Positions 11,704 through 20,185 of a stretch of DNA of 64,000 nucleotides are shown here, piece by piece. Source of the DNA: Arbacia lixula. Lineage: Eukaryota; Echinodermata; Echinoidea; Arbacioida; Arbaciidae. A model generated the notes under the pieces. That model was not told the DNA's origin. It ran no database searches and worked only from the letters and a program-made list of their open reading frames with translations. Positions within the stretch are counted from its first letter, which is position 1. Each line of letters opens with the position of its first letter. Made by a program: the position numbers and the translations under genes. The stretch covers positions 10,899,441 to 10,963,440 of the forward strand of contig OZ022576.1 of the NCBI GenBank assembly GCA_963669155.1, in the 5' to 3' direction.

Positions 11704-14700
11704 CTCTCTCTCTCTCTCTCCCCCCTCCCCCCCCCCCACTCTCTCTCCCCCTCTCTCTCTCTCCCTCTCTCTCTCTCACTGTCTTGCTGCCCCTCATCAC
11801 ATTCCTCTCTGTGTGTTTATTGTAATATCTTTCAATACCTTGCCTACTTGTCTCTTACCATTGACAATATTTCCTCTTTTATTCATACACATGATTCGCT
11901 CATTTTAGTGATGACAAATATTAGAGTCATCTGTAAAGACTATGAAGTTAGAAGTGCATACATGTACATATAGTGATGTATCTTGCAGGCCTTGACACAC
12001 AAGCAATTATGTTGTTTTAAAGTCTGTTTGTGTGGCATTGTTTTTTATTATCATGCAATTATTATTATATATTGTCAACAAAGTTGGTCTGCACATCACA
12101 TACAGTGTATGTGTAAATTTTGACATAGTGTATCATCTGAGCTGAAAATATGTGTGCAATATGGAGAAATATAAATGATTGTGGAATACAATACCATGAA
12201 TTAAGGAAATGTGAATGTAGCATGTACATGTGTCTGGATTAATATTCACCAAATTTTCTTCTTTGTTCCTTCCAGTATTCCACTTGTTCTTGTAGGAAAT
12301 AAGACAGATCTTCACATGGAGAGGTAAGACATTCATTTTGAATTATTGATATAAGAATAGTCTAACAACTTAGTAATCAATGGGGGAATGATTATTTTGC
12401 TTTTGCTTTGAAACATAGCCGCATCTTTTCTCATATTTTTTAATGCTGGAATGTGCAGTGATAAATTGCTTTAAAATGCTTTACTTTGGGATGTGCAATG
12501 CAAACATTGAATTCATGAGAAAAGGTAAGCACCTGCTATTAGTATGAGATGTTCACCTAATAATTGTACTACTGGTATGTTGTGTGGATGTATATTGTGA
12601 TAGAAAAGAGCATTGTTACCATTGATAGGCCACTACATGTTTGATGAACTTTGCTTCAAAGGAAATCTTGCAAGGATTGGATGTTGCCAAGATTCGTACA
12701 ATATATCGTCAGTGTTTTTTATAAGAACCATCAAATCTGTGTGCTGTGCGCTGTACGGATTTGATGGTTCATAAAAATGTTTACAATATGACTAACACTT
12801 TTTTTTCTCTGTTCACTCAAAATCAGCTGAAAGTTAATGTTAACATATATTTCATGAATTTAAAACATGAAAGTAATAATAGTCATTCCTTTTAAGGCAA
12901 TTAGACTTCTCACCCGAAGGAGTTTACATCAATTTTTAGATTGTATTGAGGTCTTCGATTCTAAACCTATTATACTATGTAGTAAGTATTTTGGTGCGTT
13001 AATAAACACGTAAGGGGAACCTTGGTTTTTAAGGATTATATGATGAATTAAAAGAGAAAAATGATGTTTGTTTGTCATGAAATGTTGGCACTTTCAAAAA
13101 TATAATTTTCATATCATGGACTTAAGGTATCAGTAAAATGAAGCCTCAATCAGAATTAAGAACACAGTCTTACAAGTGCATATCCTCAAGTAAAGACAAT
13201 TACCTCAATAAGTGTTTAGAATAAGGGGAAGAAGGATACTAAAACAAAATCAGAACATTGCCTTATCTCATCTTGGGGAACACACAATACCAGAGTGTGC
13301 CCTCTATGGTAAGAGCTGAAACAGCTTGGCAATAGGTACATGTAAATGTACAGGAGCCATATTCATGAAACCTAGCTAATCCTAGTTTGTTGCTAAGATG
13401 CATTTAGCTACATTTTTTTTAGTAACTATCTAGGCTAGTAAAGTTTCATGAATATGGCCCCAGGACTTTACTATAACAAGTACACTAGTACGTTTTGTTT
13501 AAAATAAGAATAAGGAATGATTTAGAGTATGCCTCACACGTGTGAATGTCAATCATTATGAGTAGCTGATCCCATATTTTTGTTAAATTTAGAACTGTCT
13601 TTGGACAAGTTTAGGCATGTTTTGTTTACTGTTATTTGTGTTAGATGGTACATGTAGCTCTTCTAGCCTTTTTTGCCTATACAGTTGGGCCTGAGATCAA
13701 CGTCACAGCTGATTACAATCTATTGCTGTCGTGCAGTGGAGCCTGAGATCAAATGCACAGTGATTGCAATCAGCTCCATATATTGACTGCAATCTGACAG
13801 CCTGTCAGATTGCAGTCAATATATGGAGCTGATTGCAATCACTGTGCATTTGATCTCAGGCTCCACTGCACTAGCTCATACATCATGTATACCTGTATGT
13901 ACTTTGTCATGCCATGTGATTAGTGATGTCGGCAACAATCCTGATACTGATACCAAATGAATTTAATTAATGTGTATACTTACTAGGGTCAGATGATGAA
14001 AACTACTGAATATTCAACTTCCAAGAAATATTTTTTACAGTTTCACTGCCTACTTTTAAGCTCAAAAAGTTGTAGAGGCAAAGTCAGAGAGGAACCGCTA
14101 ATACAGTAGTTCACTTTCCTTACAATTGATCTGGAAACATTTTCATTTGTCCTGTTCCTGCACAGAAGAATCATACAAACATACTGCATGCACTACAACT
14201 CATGTATATTGATCACATGAATTAGGTTTGTGACTGAAAATTTCAGATCGTTAATTTCCCCTGAAATAAGTAATGGTTGTTTAGTAAATGGTTTAAATTG
14301 ACAAATAAATGAGTATAAAAACCACAGGAAATGGCAGAAAATAGTGTACCTCAGAACTTCCCTCCAAATGATACAACTGGAATCTGAAAAAGCGAAATTA
14401 TAATGATCACCAGGGTTTCACTAGAAAAAGTTTATGAGCCTATGACTGTGGGATCAAAATATACCGCGGTTTAAAACTGTGGCTCCTTCCCTTTCTTCCC
14501 TTTGTCTTTTCCTATGCCAATTCCTTTTAGCTGTAGTGTACATGTACATGAAGGCCTAGCATGCAAAGCATGTAAATGCTTTCAAAATTGCACAAATCAA
14601 AGTGGACATTTTAAGTGCATGTATGTTCACTTTTCAGCATTACATGTATTTTGGTATATTTGCTTTGCATACATGTACAATATGCCTCCACACCAGAAAT

Positions 14701-17591
14701 ATTTGGCGAGATATACCTTTATTAAGTGTGAATGCAACCCTGCAAGAGTGATCATGTACACTGTACCAGGAACATATAATGTATGTGTAATTGCACCATA
14801 ATGTGTTTGGAGATAAGTTAGTCATTGTGCAAAGAGTGATATGTACTGTACATTGTGCAAGGGTAAGATAATTACTTAAAGTGACTTGGCTGCCTGTGTG
14901 CAAATAACCAAGAATGAATTGGAGTGGTATAGTAAAGAAATAATAAGTTTTTGATCCAGATTTTCAGCTCACCCTTGTTTCGCATTCCCTTTAAATACAT
15001 CACAGAAACAGCTGAAACAAGTATGTAAGGCAAACAACTACAGAACTGTAAAAACAGACACCAGGAAAAGAAACATATCATGTTCATCTATAGATCTAAA
15101 TACAAAATAAACATGTAGGAATGCAAGATAGAGAACAATCAAATTATGAAAACAATTCTTTTGGGAAGAGGTTCCCCTCCATAAAACCCCTACTCTTGAA
15201 GAACATGGTACACAATTATGACACACAGGGAACAGGATATACTGTGCCTTGCCGTTTCTTGATTTCCTGGCTTAAATGTCACCTTTCAGAACCTGTAACT
15301 ACTTGTCTATCGGTTGCTAATATTGATAGGGAAGTTTGTATTGCATAAAGCGCAAAGGGGGGAAATACATAAAGCCATTGTTGATACACATGTACATGTG
15401 TATTACACCTGTACACATACTTTCTGGTGTCTTGATTGTTTGTGCATATTTAAAAAAAAAAAAGACTAGTTGGCACAGGAATTGCTGATGTGGGCACGAA
15501 TGTACCAGTTGGTTTCTACCTGAGAAATGGATACACTGTACATTGTATGTTTTGCCAAAATATTTCTTTTTCATACATGTATCACATTATTCCGGGACAC
15601 TGCAAAATGTGTTTGTAATCCCACATCATGTTAACATTTTCACATGTACATGTAAATCTAGTGGTGAATATCTAAAACTGTCAACAATAGAAGCTGATTG
15701 ATCTAATTTGATTTTTGATCATTTTCTTGAAGATGTTGATCTACATAAACCGGTATATGCTTTATTTGATCATTGTACTCTGTGTCACAGGAATATAAGC
15801 ACACAACAAGGGGAACAGCTTGCTAAATCATGGGGTGCTACATTTGTGGAATCATCGGCCAAGCAGAATGAGGTACTGTTCAAAACAAACTTATGTGTCT
15901 GTTCAAATCCTTCCCCATTTAAGACAGCAATATCATGGCTAATACCTCCCTAAATCCCTTTTGATATCAAGTTATGATATTATGACATTATTTTCCATTA
16001 CTATGCCAACTGGAAATGGAATGGACTGAAAAAAACTGTTCCAGACTACTTGGATTGCACTAATGTAATGCTCATTGTGTTTCCCAGTGTCATTTGAATA
16101 CAAATTATCATTGCTAATACACACAAATATTTAAAAAAAGATATTAAAATACAAATACTAAATGCAAAGGATTCTAAAGATAACCAGACAGACTTTGGAA
16201 AGGATCTTGTGGGTATTAATCCTCTTTAAATTTACCCACAAATTGCCATCAAAGTGGTTGAAAAAAAAAAAAATTCAGAGATAATTCATTACTGGTGCCC
16301 TACAGCAGTTCATTTGGATGTTCTGAACATTTGGACAAATTTCATGTCTGGACAATGATAATGCCCTAAAAATATTGGCTCTGGAGAGTTTTATCACACA
16401 GCATATATTCAAAGTTAAAGACTTTGCAGAATGCTCTCATTTGTTGTCTGTAGTTCCTGAATTTTTTTGCCAACCCACTTCTGCAATATCTCTATTTTTT
16501 ATGAACTATTTTATCTTTGTAATGCTATTTTTAGATATGTGCATATGCAGGAGAAATGTTTAATGTAATGGGATTCCCTAAATGTACTTTAACCCTAATC
16601 TGGCCGGGCTTTTTGGACTGTTCTGTGACCAGGGGGGGGGGGTTGATTCAACCCCCCCTTGAGATCTCGGCCATCGGTCGCGCGATTGCGACAAAATTTG
16701 GCACGCACGATACCTGTCTCATAATCTACAAGATTATTTTGTTATATTTTTCAAAATTGTTAATTGTTAATTTTAATTAATTAATTATGCAAATTAAGCC
16801 CACAATTATATAAAACACTAAATAAAAACATTTAGAGTCTAATACTTGGTTTGTATATCTGTTATAATATGTTTCACAATTGATGATCAAAAAAACTTCA
16901 TTTTGATTCTTATGTTTTTTATTGTTTTTGGAATTTCTTATGTATTGCTGTTTTTTTTACTTTTGTTTTTCTTTGTTTTTTTATTGAAAATTGTCACTGA
17001 CCACTTTTCAGCCAAGATTAGCATCAAATTAATCAATCAATATTATCAAATGGAAAAATAATTAGGCTTTTATGAGTTTTATGAACAAGCACCGTTTTCC
17101 ATAGGAAATGCACACAAAATTGCAAAATTGTGCATGTTTTGGGATGACATGCGTTACAAAAATGGGCGTGGTTCCGAAATGGTATGCGTGGATGTCGCGA
17201 ATTTGGTCTCAAAAGATGCGCAAGACTTGATAGAAAAAAGTCAAGAAGTGTCGCGATGAGTCGTTCTTGCGTTGCGGCATTATTGCACGAAACGTTGAGG
17301 GGGTAGTTGATTCACCCCCCGGCCGTTTTAGGGTTAATAGGCGTTAACACAAATCTATGGGTATATTTTCTAAAATTTACCCAAATAGATATAGACGTTC
17401 ATTGTACACTTAATGAGTTTAAGGATTTCCGCTTTATAAATTTACTTTGCACTTATTTTTATCTTCTAATATCCTTCCTCTTATTTCTTATCTCCCAATT
17501 CCAGAGTGTGGAGGAGATCTTCAAAGCGGTGCTACGCCTCATTGACGGCAGTCGGACCGGCAAGGACGATAACAATTGCGTACTCCTCTAA
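1..17591 (+). CDS. RHEB: Rheb small GTPase (5' part outside window), six exons in window
   Basis: Joined coding exons are 1-27, 10344-10494, 11397-11453, 12276-12323, 15791-15872 and 17505-17591, with matching phases at all five junctions and GT/AG borders. The translated part starts at SYDPTIENTF (switch I with its effector threonine). It continues through DTAGQDEYS (G3), VLVYAVTSSKSFEVVQ, LVGNKTD (G4) and ESSAK (G5), and stops after CVLL. This is the characteristic Rheb sequence rather than Ras or Rap. Rheb in its GTP form activates mTORC1 on lysosomal membranes and is switched off by the TSC1/TSC2 GAP complex (known for the family). The P-loop exon and start codon lie upstream of the window. 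About 149 residues are present. The C-terminal CaaX box shows it is prenylated. The first downstream AATAAA is at 18135-18140; the real 3' end is unknown. Confidence 0.96.
624..1046. mobile_element. TTAA-flanked MITE, family B copy 1
   Basis: The ends are AGACAGGCTGTCCCTTTTGC and, inverted, TGCAAATGGGACACCCTGTCT. The right flank is TTAA (1047-1050) and the left flank is TTGA (620-623), one base from TTAA. About 420 bp long with no transposase. The interior is clearly related to 4354-4805 and, in reverse, to about 33115-33557. TTAA target duplication is characteristic of piggyBac-type transposases, but the family assignment is inferred. Confidence 0.65.
1972..2112. repeat. Short imperfect inverted repeat rich in TTCCGAA
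   Basis: Left arm CGATATTCCGAAGGCTCG pairs with right arm CGAACCTTCAGAATAATG. The interior repeats GTTCGT/CGAA words. It looks like a short palindromic MITE. No gene is present. Confidence 0.4.
2147..2240 (+). repeat. GA microsatellite merging into G-rich purine tract
   Basis: About 42 bp of perfect GA repeat, then a 12-base G run and mixed GGGA/GGAG words up to about 2240. The stretch is almost pure purine on one strand. Open reading frames called across it on both strands are low-complexity artefacts. Confidence 0.9.
2351..2563. mobile_element. Foldback MITE, family A full copy
   Basis: Two arms of about 100 bp face each other around ATGAAACATGATGTTTTATG. Outer ends are CTACACTCCAGCTC and GAGCTGTAGTGTAG. 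Inner blocks are AAGGGAAGGAGCCGC and AGTTCAGCATGAAACATGAT with their complements. Related copies, whole or partial, are at 14458-14541, 33828-33950 and 47708-47872, so it is a dispersed family. Confidence 0.7.
3218..4272. mobile_element. Non-autonomous hAT-like element with 8-bp target duplication
   Basis: The 1055-bp element starts TAGGCCTGAGTCGAATCGAT and ends ATCGATATGACTCAGGCTTA. It is flanked on both sides by GTTTAAAT (3210-3217 and 4273-4280). An 8-bp duplication and short TA-G-rich termini fit hAT transposons. Subterminal ATCGATGCATCGAT and CGGTGTTCGATCG words occur inverted at both ends. The two minus-strand open frames inside (75 and 132 residues) show no transposase features. Confidence 0.72.
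4354..4805. mobile_element. TTAA-flanked MITE, family B copy 2
   Basis: The best-preserved copy: TTAA at 4350-4353, AGACAGGGTGTCCCTTTTGC at the left, TGGGACACCCTATCT at the right, then TTAA at 4806-4809. The 452-bp interior matches 624-1046 along its length with indels. It is noncoding; the small open frames on the minus strand are chance. Confidence 0.7.
4909..5233. mobile_element. MITE with GGGCCCTGTTTCATAAAG ends
   Basis: Left terminus GACCTAGCTGTTTCATAAAG; right terminus GCTTTATGAAACAGGGCCC, inverted. Inner arms CTGGTGACCTGTTCTTAC and CAAGAACAAGTCACCAG also pair. There is no coding capacity. A split relative lies at about 40786-41337. Confidence 0.6.
5412..5570. mobile_element. MITE with GGGCCSTGTTGCATAAA ends
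   Basis: The 159-bp unit begins GGGCCGTGTTGCATAAAACT and ends GGTTTATGCAACAGGGCCC. ACCATTGATGGTAAC and its complement pair inside. The 77-residue plus-strand frame across it is not a gene. Confidence 0.7.
6771..9935. mobile_element. 3.2 kb non-autonomous hAT element with 8-bp target duplication
   Basis: The terminal inverted repeats are CAGTGTTGTAGT (6771-6782) and ACTACAACACTG (9924-9935). The flanking duplication is ATAATTGC at 6763-6770 and again at 9936-9943. CAGTG ends and 8-bp duplications are hallmarks of the hAT superfamily. Both subterminal zones (6783-6932 and 9770-9923) are arrays of GAGACCAAGACC-like words. The interior has a three-fold tandem repeat (7226-7865) and a CG-rich patch near 9330-9730. 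No open frame resembles a hAT transposase, so it must depend on a source element elsewhere. It lies inside the RHEB intron. Confidence 0.82.
7226..7865 (+). repeat. Three tandem ~210-bp repeats inside the hAT element
   Basis: Units start near 7226, 7447 and 7657. Each carries CTTCTTTATTTCTGCATGAAC, ACAAGGCATACAAAAT and TCATTCGTTTTTCTCTA. The units differ by small deletions. The expansion must post-date, or have been carried by, the transposon. Confidence 0.8.
10344..10494 (+). CDS. RHEB: RHEB exon, switch II and beta strands
   Basis: The acceptor is CCCCAG at 10338-10343 and the donor is GTAATG after 10494. The exon codes from (T)FDKQLKINGQEYQ through DTAGQDEYSIFPQSLSV to VLVYAVTSSK. It holds the G3 box with the conserved Gln and the Rheb-type YSIFPQ switch II. 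Length is 151 nt, entering and leaving with two bases of a split codon. Confidence 0.95.
10791..10948. mobile_element. GGCC-ended MITE
   Basis: Left AGGACCGTGTAGCATACAAG, right TGCAATATGGCCCCGG. Inner arms TAACTAACCATCAATGG and CCATTGATGGTTAGTTA pair well. It sits in the RHEB intron between the 10494 and 11397 splice sites. Confidence 0.6.
11397..11453 (+). CDS. RHEB: RHEB exon, helix after G3
   Basis: A 57-nt exon after a pyrimidine-rich CCCCTGCAG acceptor, ending at GA before GTAAGA. It codes SFEVVQIIHEKLLDMTGKI and completes the split Ser and Asp codons. The residues match Rheb closely. Confidence 0.94.
11551..11597 (+). repeat. CTAT tetranucleotide microsatellite
   Basis: Eleven or so perfect CTAT units in the RHEB intron after 11453. 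Confidence 0.9.
11649..11783 (+). repeat. CT microsatellite with C-runs
   Basis: A long pyrimidine tract, mainly CT with interspersed C runs, in the same RHEB intron as the CTAT repeat. Frames across it code poly Ser-Leu and are not genes. Confidence 0.9.
12276..12323 (+). CDS. RHEB: RHEB exon, G4 box NKTD
   Basis: A 48-nt exon between CTTCCAG and GTAAGA. It codes IPLVLVGNKTDLHMER, which carries the guanine-specificity NKxD motif followed by the Rheb-typical LHMER. Confidence 0.95.
12724..12778. repeat. Short hairpin in RHEB intron
   Basis: GAACCATCAAATC pairs with GATTTGATGGTTC, extended outward by TTTTTATAA/ATAAAAA, with a loop of about 12-20 nt. The stem of about 22 bp with one mismatch has the size of a microRNA precursor, but a decayed MITE is at least as likely. 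Confidence 0.4.
13352..13462. mobile_element. MITE with GGCCATATTCATGAAAC ends
   Basis: Left AGGAGCCATATTCATGAAAC, right GTTTCATGAATATGGCCCC, inverted, 111 bp in all. Inner words CTAGCTAATCCTAG and CTAGGCTAG are also partly symmetrical. It belongs to the same broad class as 5412-5570. Confidence 0.6.
13732..13870. repeat. Perfect palindrome, 69-bp arms, 1-bp spacer
   Basis: Positions 13732-13800 and 13802-13870 are exact reverse complements, with C13801 between them. The arm begins TGCAGTGGAGCCTGAGATCA. A decayed copy of the outer arm (CAGTTGGGCCTGAGATCAAC) lies just to the left at 13682. It lies in the RHEB intron between 12323 and 15791. Confidence 0.92.
14458..14541. mobile_element. Family A foldback, one arm only
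   Basis: ATATACCGCGGTTTAAAACT, GGCTCCTTCCCTTTCTTCCC and GCTGTAGTGTA match the right arm of 2351-2563. The other arm is absent. A family B fragment abuts on the left. Confidence 0.6.
15791..15872 (+). CDS. RHEB: RHEB exon, G5 box SSAK
   Basis: The 82-nt exon follows GTGTCACAG and ends AATGAG before GTACTG. It codes NISTQQGEQLAKSWGATFVESSAKQNE. ESSAK is the G5 guanine-binding loop. The exon leaves in phase 0. Confidence 0.95.
16593..17333. mobile_element. TTAA-flanked element, family D copy 1, with G/C-run hairpins
   Basis: TTAA at 16589-16592 and 17334-17337. The ends are CCCTAATCTGGCCGGG and CCCCGGCCGTTTTAGGG. Just inside each end a G run faces a C run around TTGATTCA. The 741-bp length and interior words (GAGATCTCGGCCAT) match 29913-30651 in opposite orientation. 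TTAA targets and CCC termini fit piggyBac-type elements. No transposase. Confidence 0.72.
17505..17591 (+). CDS. RHEB: RHEB last coding exon with CaaX box
   Basis: It begins after the acceptor AATTCCAG and ends at TAA 17589-17591. It codes SVEEIFKAVLRLIDGSRTGK and a short hypervariable tail ending in CVLL. The Cys is the prenylation site. A terminal Leu is the residue usually associated with geranylgeranyl rather than farnesyl transfer; vertebrate Rheb ends in Met. Confidence 0.95.
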   Translation, partial: SVEEIFKAVLRLIDGSRTGKDDNNCVLL

Positions 17592-18134
17592 AAGGATGCC
17601 AAGAACTGAGCAAAAAAAAAAGACGGAAACAGAGCAGAGAGATAAAAAGGGGGAAGAATGGTGGATATCTCTCGCCGTTTACTCAGTCAACATTCTGTCC
17701 CAACGCTCATACCACACGGTGTACATAATGGAAACGGGAGCGCTGACACACAGCCAAATGCCTTCCAAGTCAGCCGAGCTGTAAATTGTGGGATGCTGGT
17801 CTTTAGTGCTCTGACTGTCTTGACAGTCCGATTGACATTTTCCTTTCAATTTTCGATTTTCAATTACATCATCTAAAAGACTCTCTAAGATCTGTATACA
17901 AATGTTGCTAATCATTACCAGGAATAGACAATGTGCTTTCATTTTCACTTGTTGATTAATGTGCTGAGTCTACAGTGCAGAGATTAATGACCGATATCAT
18001 TGGCTTGAAGGAAGTGTATCCCTTTTGTAGACAAAACTTGAATTAAAGCGAAATATTTGCATGAACTACAAGACAGTTTAACATGTAGATCCAGTTTGTG
18101 AGATATAACACTATACTTCCCATTTAATGTGCAT

Positions 18135-18140
18135 AATAAA
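18135..18140 (+). terminator. Candidate RHEB polyadenylation signal
   Basis: This is the first AATAAA downstream of the RHEB stop codon, 544 nt after it. It lies in AT-rich sequence. Later AATAAA hexamers exist, for example near 21926, so the 3' UTR could be longer. No cleavage site can be proven from sequence. Confidence 0.35.
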
Positions 18141-18292
18141 AACTTTCAAATTTTGTTTTAGTTTTCTAATGCAAAATCCATGCAATTTAACATTTTTCTA
18201 CTTAATCATATATTCTCTCATTACATAGCTGACAAGAAATTCTTTGATATTAGCACTGATTTGATTTAGTCACTTAGATTGTTGATGTTCAG

Positions 18293-18566
18293 AATAATCC
18301 TGTCAGATCAAGAATCTGCTGTTACTTGGCTATACAAACAAAAGAATATAGAGTACCAAAGTGGTGACATCATTTCCATGGTTATGGAGGATTTTGGCTC
18401 TAAACAAGCTCACTCAAAGGAGAGTTTCCCTGGTCTGATATTGTCTAGCATGCTAATGACAGGGACTCCCAATGAGTGTCCCTGCTGTTTGCTCTGCCAA
18501 CAGATTAGAACCAGTCGTCTTGACAAAATGTTCGTCAAAATGACGTCACACTTCGGTAATCTATGA
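18293..18566 (+). repeat. Diverged dispersed repeat, copy 1
   Basis: Shares CTGCTGTTTGCTCT, TTAGAACCAGT and CTTGACAA blocks in the same order with 19960-20185. The 95-residue frame across it is not conserved in the second copy, so it is not a gene. Confidence 0.55.
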
Positions 18567-19829
18567 AATGAAATGGTTGATTACGATCCCACTACAAATC
18601 ACATCCTGAAACTGTGTTTGCTTTTGTTACCTTCATGTTTACACAACTTTAGGCCTGCAAAAGGGAGACACCACCTTTGATGACTGTATAAAAAAAAACA
18701 ATGATTTTTGGCTAGGTAACACTCATTGTGTTTATGTTGTTCCTTTTGTATGAAGTTCCACGTTTAAATGGCCCCGTATTTATGCTGAGAGTACAATGTA
18801 GATAACTGCCCATCAAACAGCATGCAGTCAGCAGCTGTAAAAAACAACAACTTCTCAGCTGCATTTCTTGACAAGAAGTCAAATATAGCCTAGATTGTCA
18901 TCCACATTTTGGTTCAATGATTTATATCAATGGATCAAAATTTCCCTCTGCACTAGTTTTATTTTGGAGCTCTTCCAGAGTGTACTTGGATTGCACTTAC
19001 CGGGGTAATGCCCATTTCATTCGTCCATTATTGTGTTTCCCAGTGTATATTGCAAATCAGAGTTACCATTGCTTATAAGCTTAAAATTGTCTATGAAGAC
19101 CACTTGTTGTTAAAGACCACTCATCTTGAAATCCCTTGAAAGCAATTTATATGTCCTTGCACCTGTTTACAAGGAGAGCTGTTCATTTCTCCTTTAGGAT
19201 GGTTTATAGACAACTTGTCACTGTACTGTATATCCAAATGTGCTTGAAAACTTGTCAGGTTGGAAGACATGCAATGTGTGTGGGCTTCGTGTATTGTATG
19301 TGATGTATTGTATACAGAAAACAAACAGAAGAACCGTTAAATCCCATTTTGAATGCTTCTCTTTTGCACCCCAGAACTTGTGGACTATTTACATAATGTA
19401 TAATATCCAAACAAGATGTACATGATAGCAAAGGGTCAAACATGAATTGATATACTCCTGTCTGTATGACTTTACTGCACCTTTATACTGCCATCTTGCT
19501 ATGTTATATTTCAGAGTGTTTGTTCAGTCTTGTTAAGAGTCAATATCTGTGGGTCTATTCTGATAGCAGATACATATGGCAATCTGGACTTTATATCCCA
19601 ATGCTATCCAGTGTCACACAATCTGGGCCGCATGCCAGTAGTGCTCAGACTGCTACAGATCAGCGCAATGGTGGAGCCAGCGAACAACTTATCAACATAA
19701 CTGCATTTAATTGTAGTTAATATTCGGTTCCATGCGTTTGTACAGTGATTGAGTGTAATAAATGAGTCTGATAGGAAGTTCTCTGGCTACACTAGATTTT
19801 AGTGAAAGGGCTTTCTGGGGTAATTTCAA

Positions 19830-19936
19830 TTTGCAAAGAAATTTTAGGCATACACCCAGTAATACGGATAGTGTGCTCCATCCTGTAAATGAACAAAAAA
19901 ATATTACTGGGTGTATGCCTAAAATTTCTTTGCAAA
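19830..19936. repeat. 107-bp hairpin element, perfect 35-bp arms
   Basis: Arms 19830-19864 and 19902-19936 are exact reverse complements, starting TTTGCAAAGAAATTTTAGGC, around a 37-bp spacer. It is probably a small MITE. Confidence 0.8.
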
Positions 19937-19959
19937 TACACTAGATTTGTTCAAAACAC

Positions 19960-20185
19960 TGGAGTACTGAAGTAGTGCCGTCATACCCATTGTTATGCAG
20001 GTATCTGGTTTTAAACAATATCCCACAAGAGAGAGATTTACTGGTCTGACATTGTGTAGCGGGCTAGTCTCGGCTCTCCTAACGACATCCCCACAATGAT
20101 CACTGCTGTTTGCTCTACCCACACAGTTTAGAACCAGTTGTCTTGACAACATGCTCATATGACATCACACTTCAGTACTCTATTC
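19960..20185 (+). repeat. Diverged dispersed repeat, copy 2
   Basis: Second copy of the repeat at 18293-18566, with the same block order and frequent substitutions. It starts right after the 19830-19936 hairpin. Confidence 0.5.

Noticed and set aside
11527-11973. 148-residue Ser/Leu-rich frame in a RHEB intron
   Set aside because: It reads through CTAT and CT microsatellites and overlaps an intron with proven splice borders.
16593-17333. TTAACCCTAA ends as telomeric repeats
   Set aside because: Only one CCCTAA-like unit is present at each end and it is explained by the TTAA-flanked element's termini.
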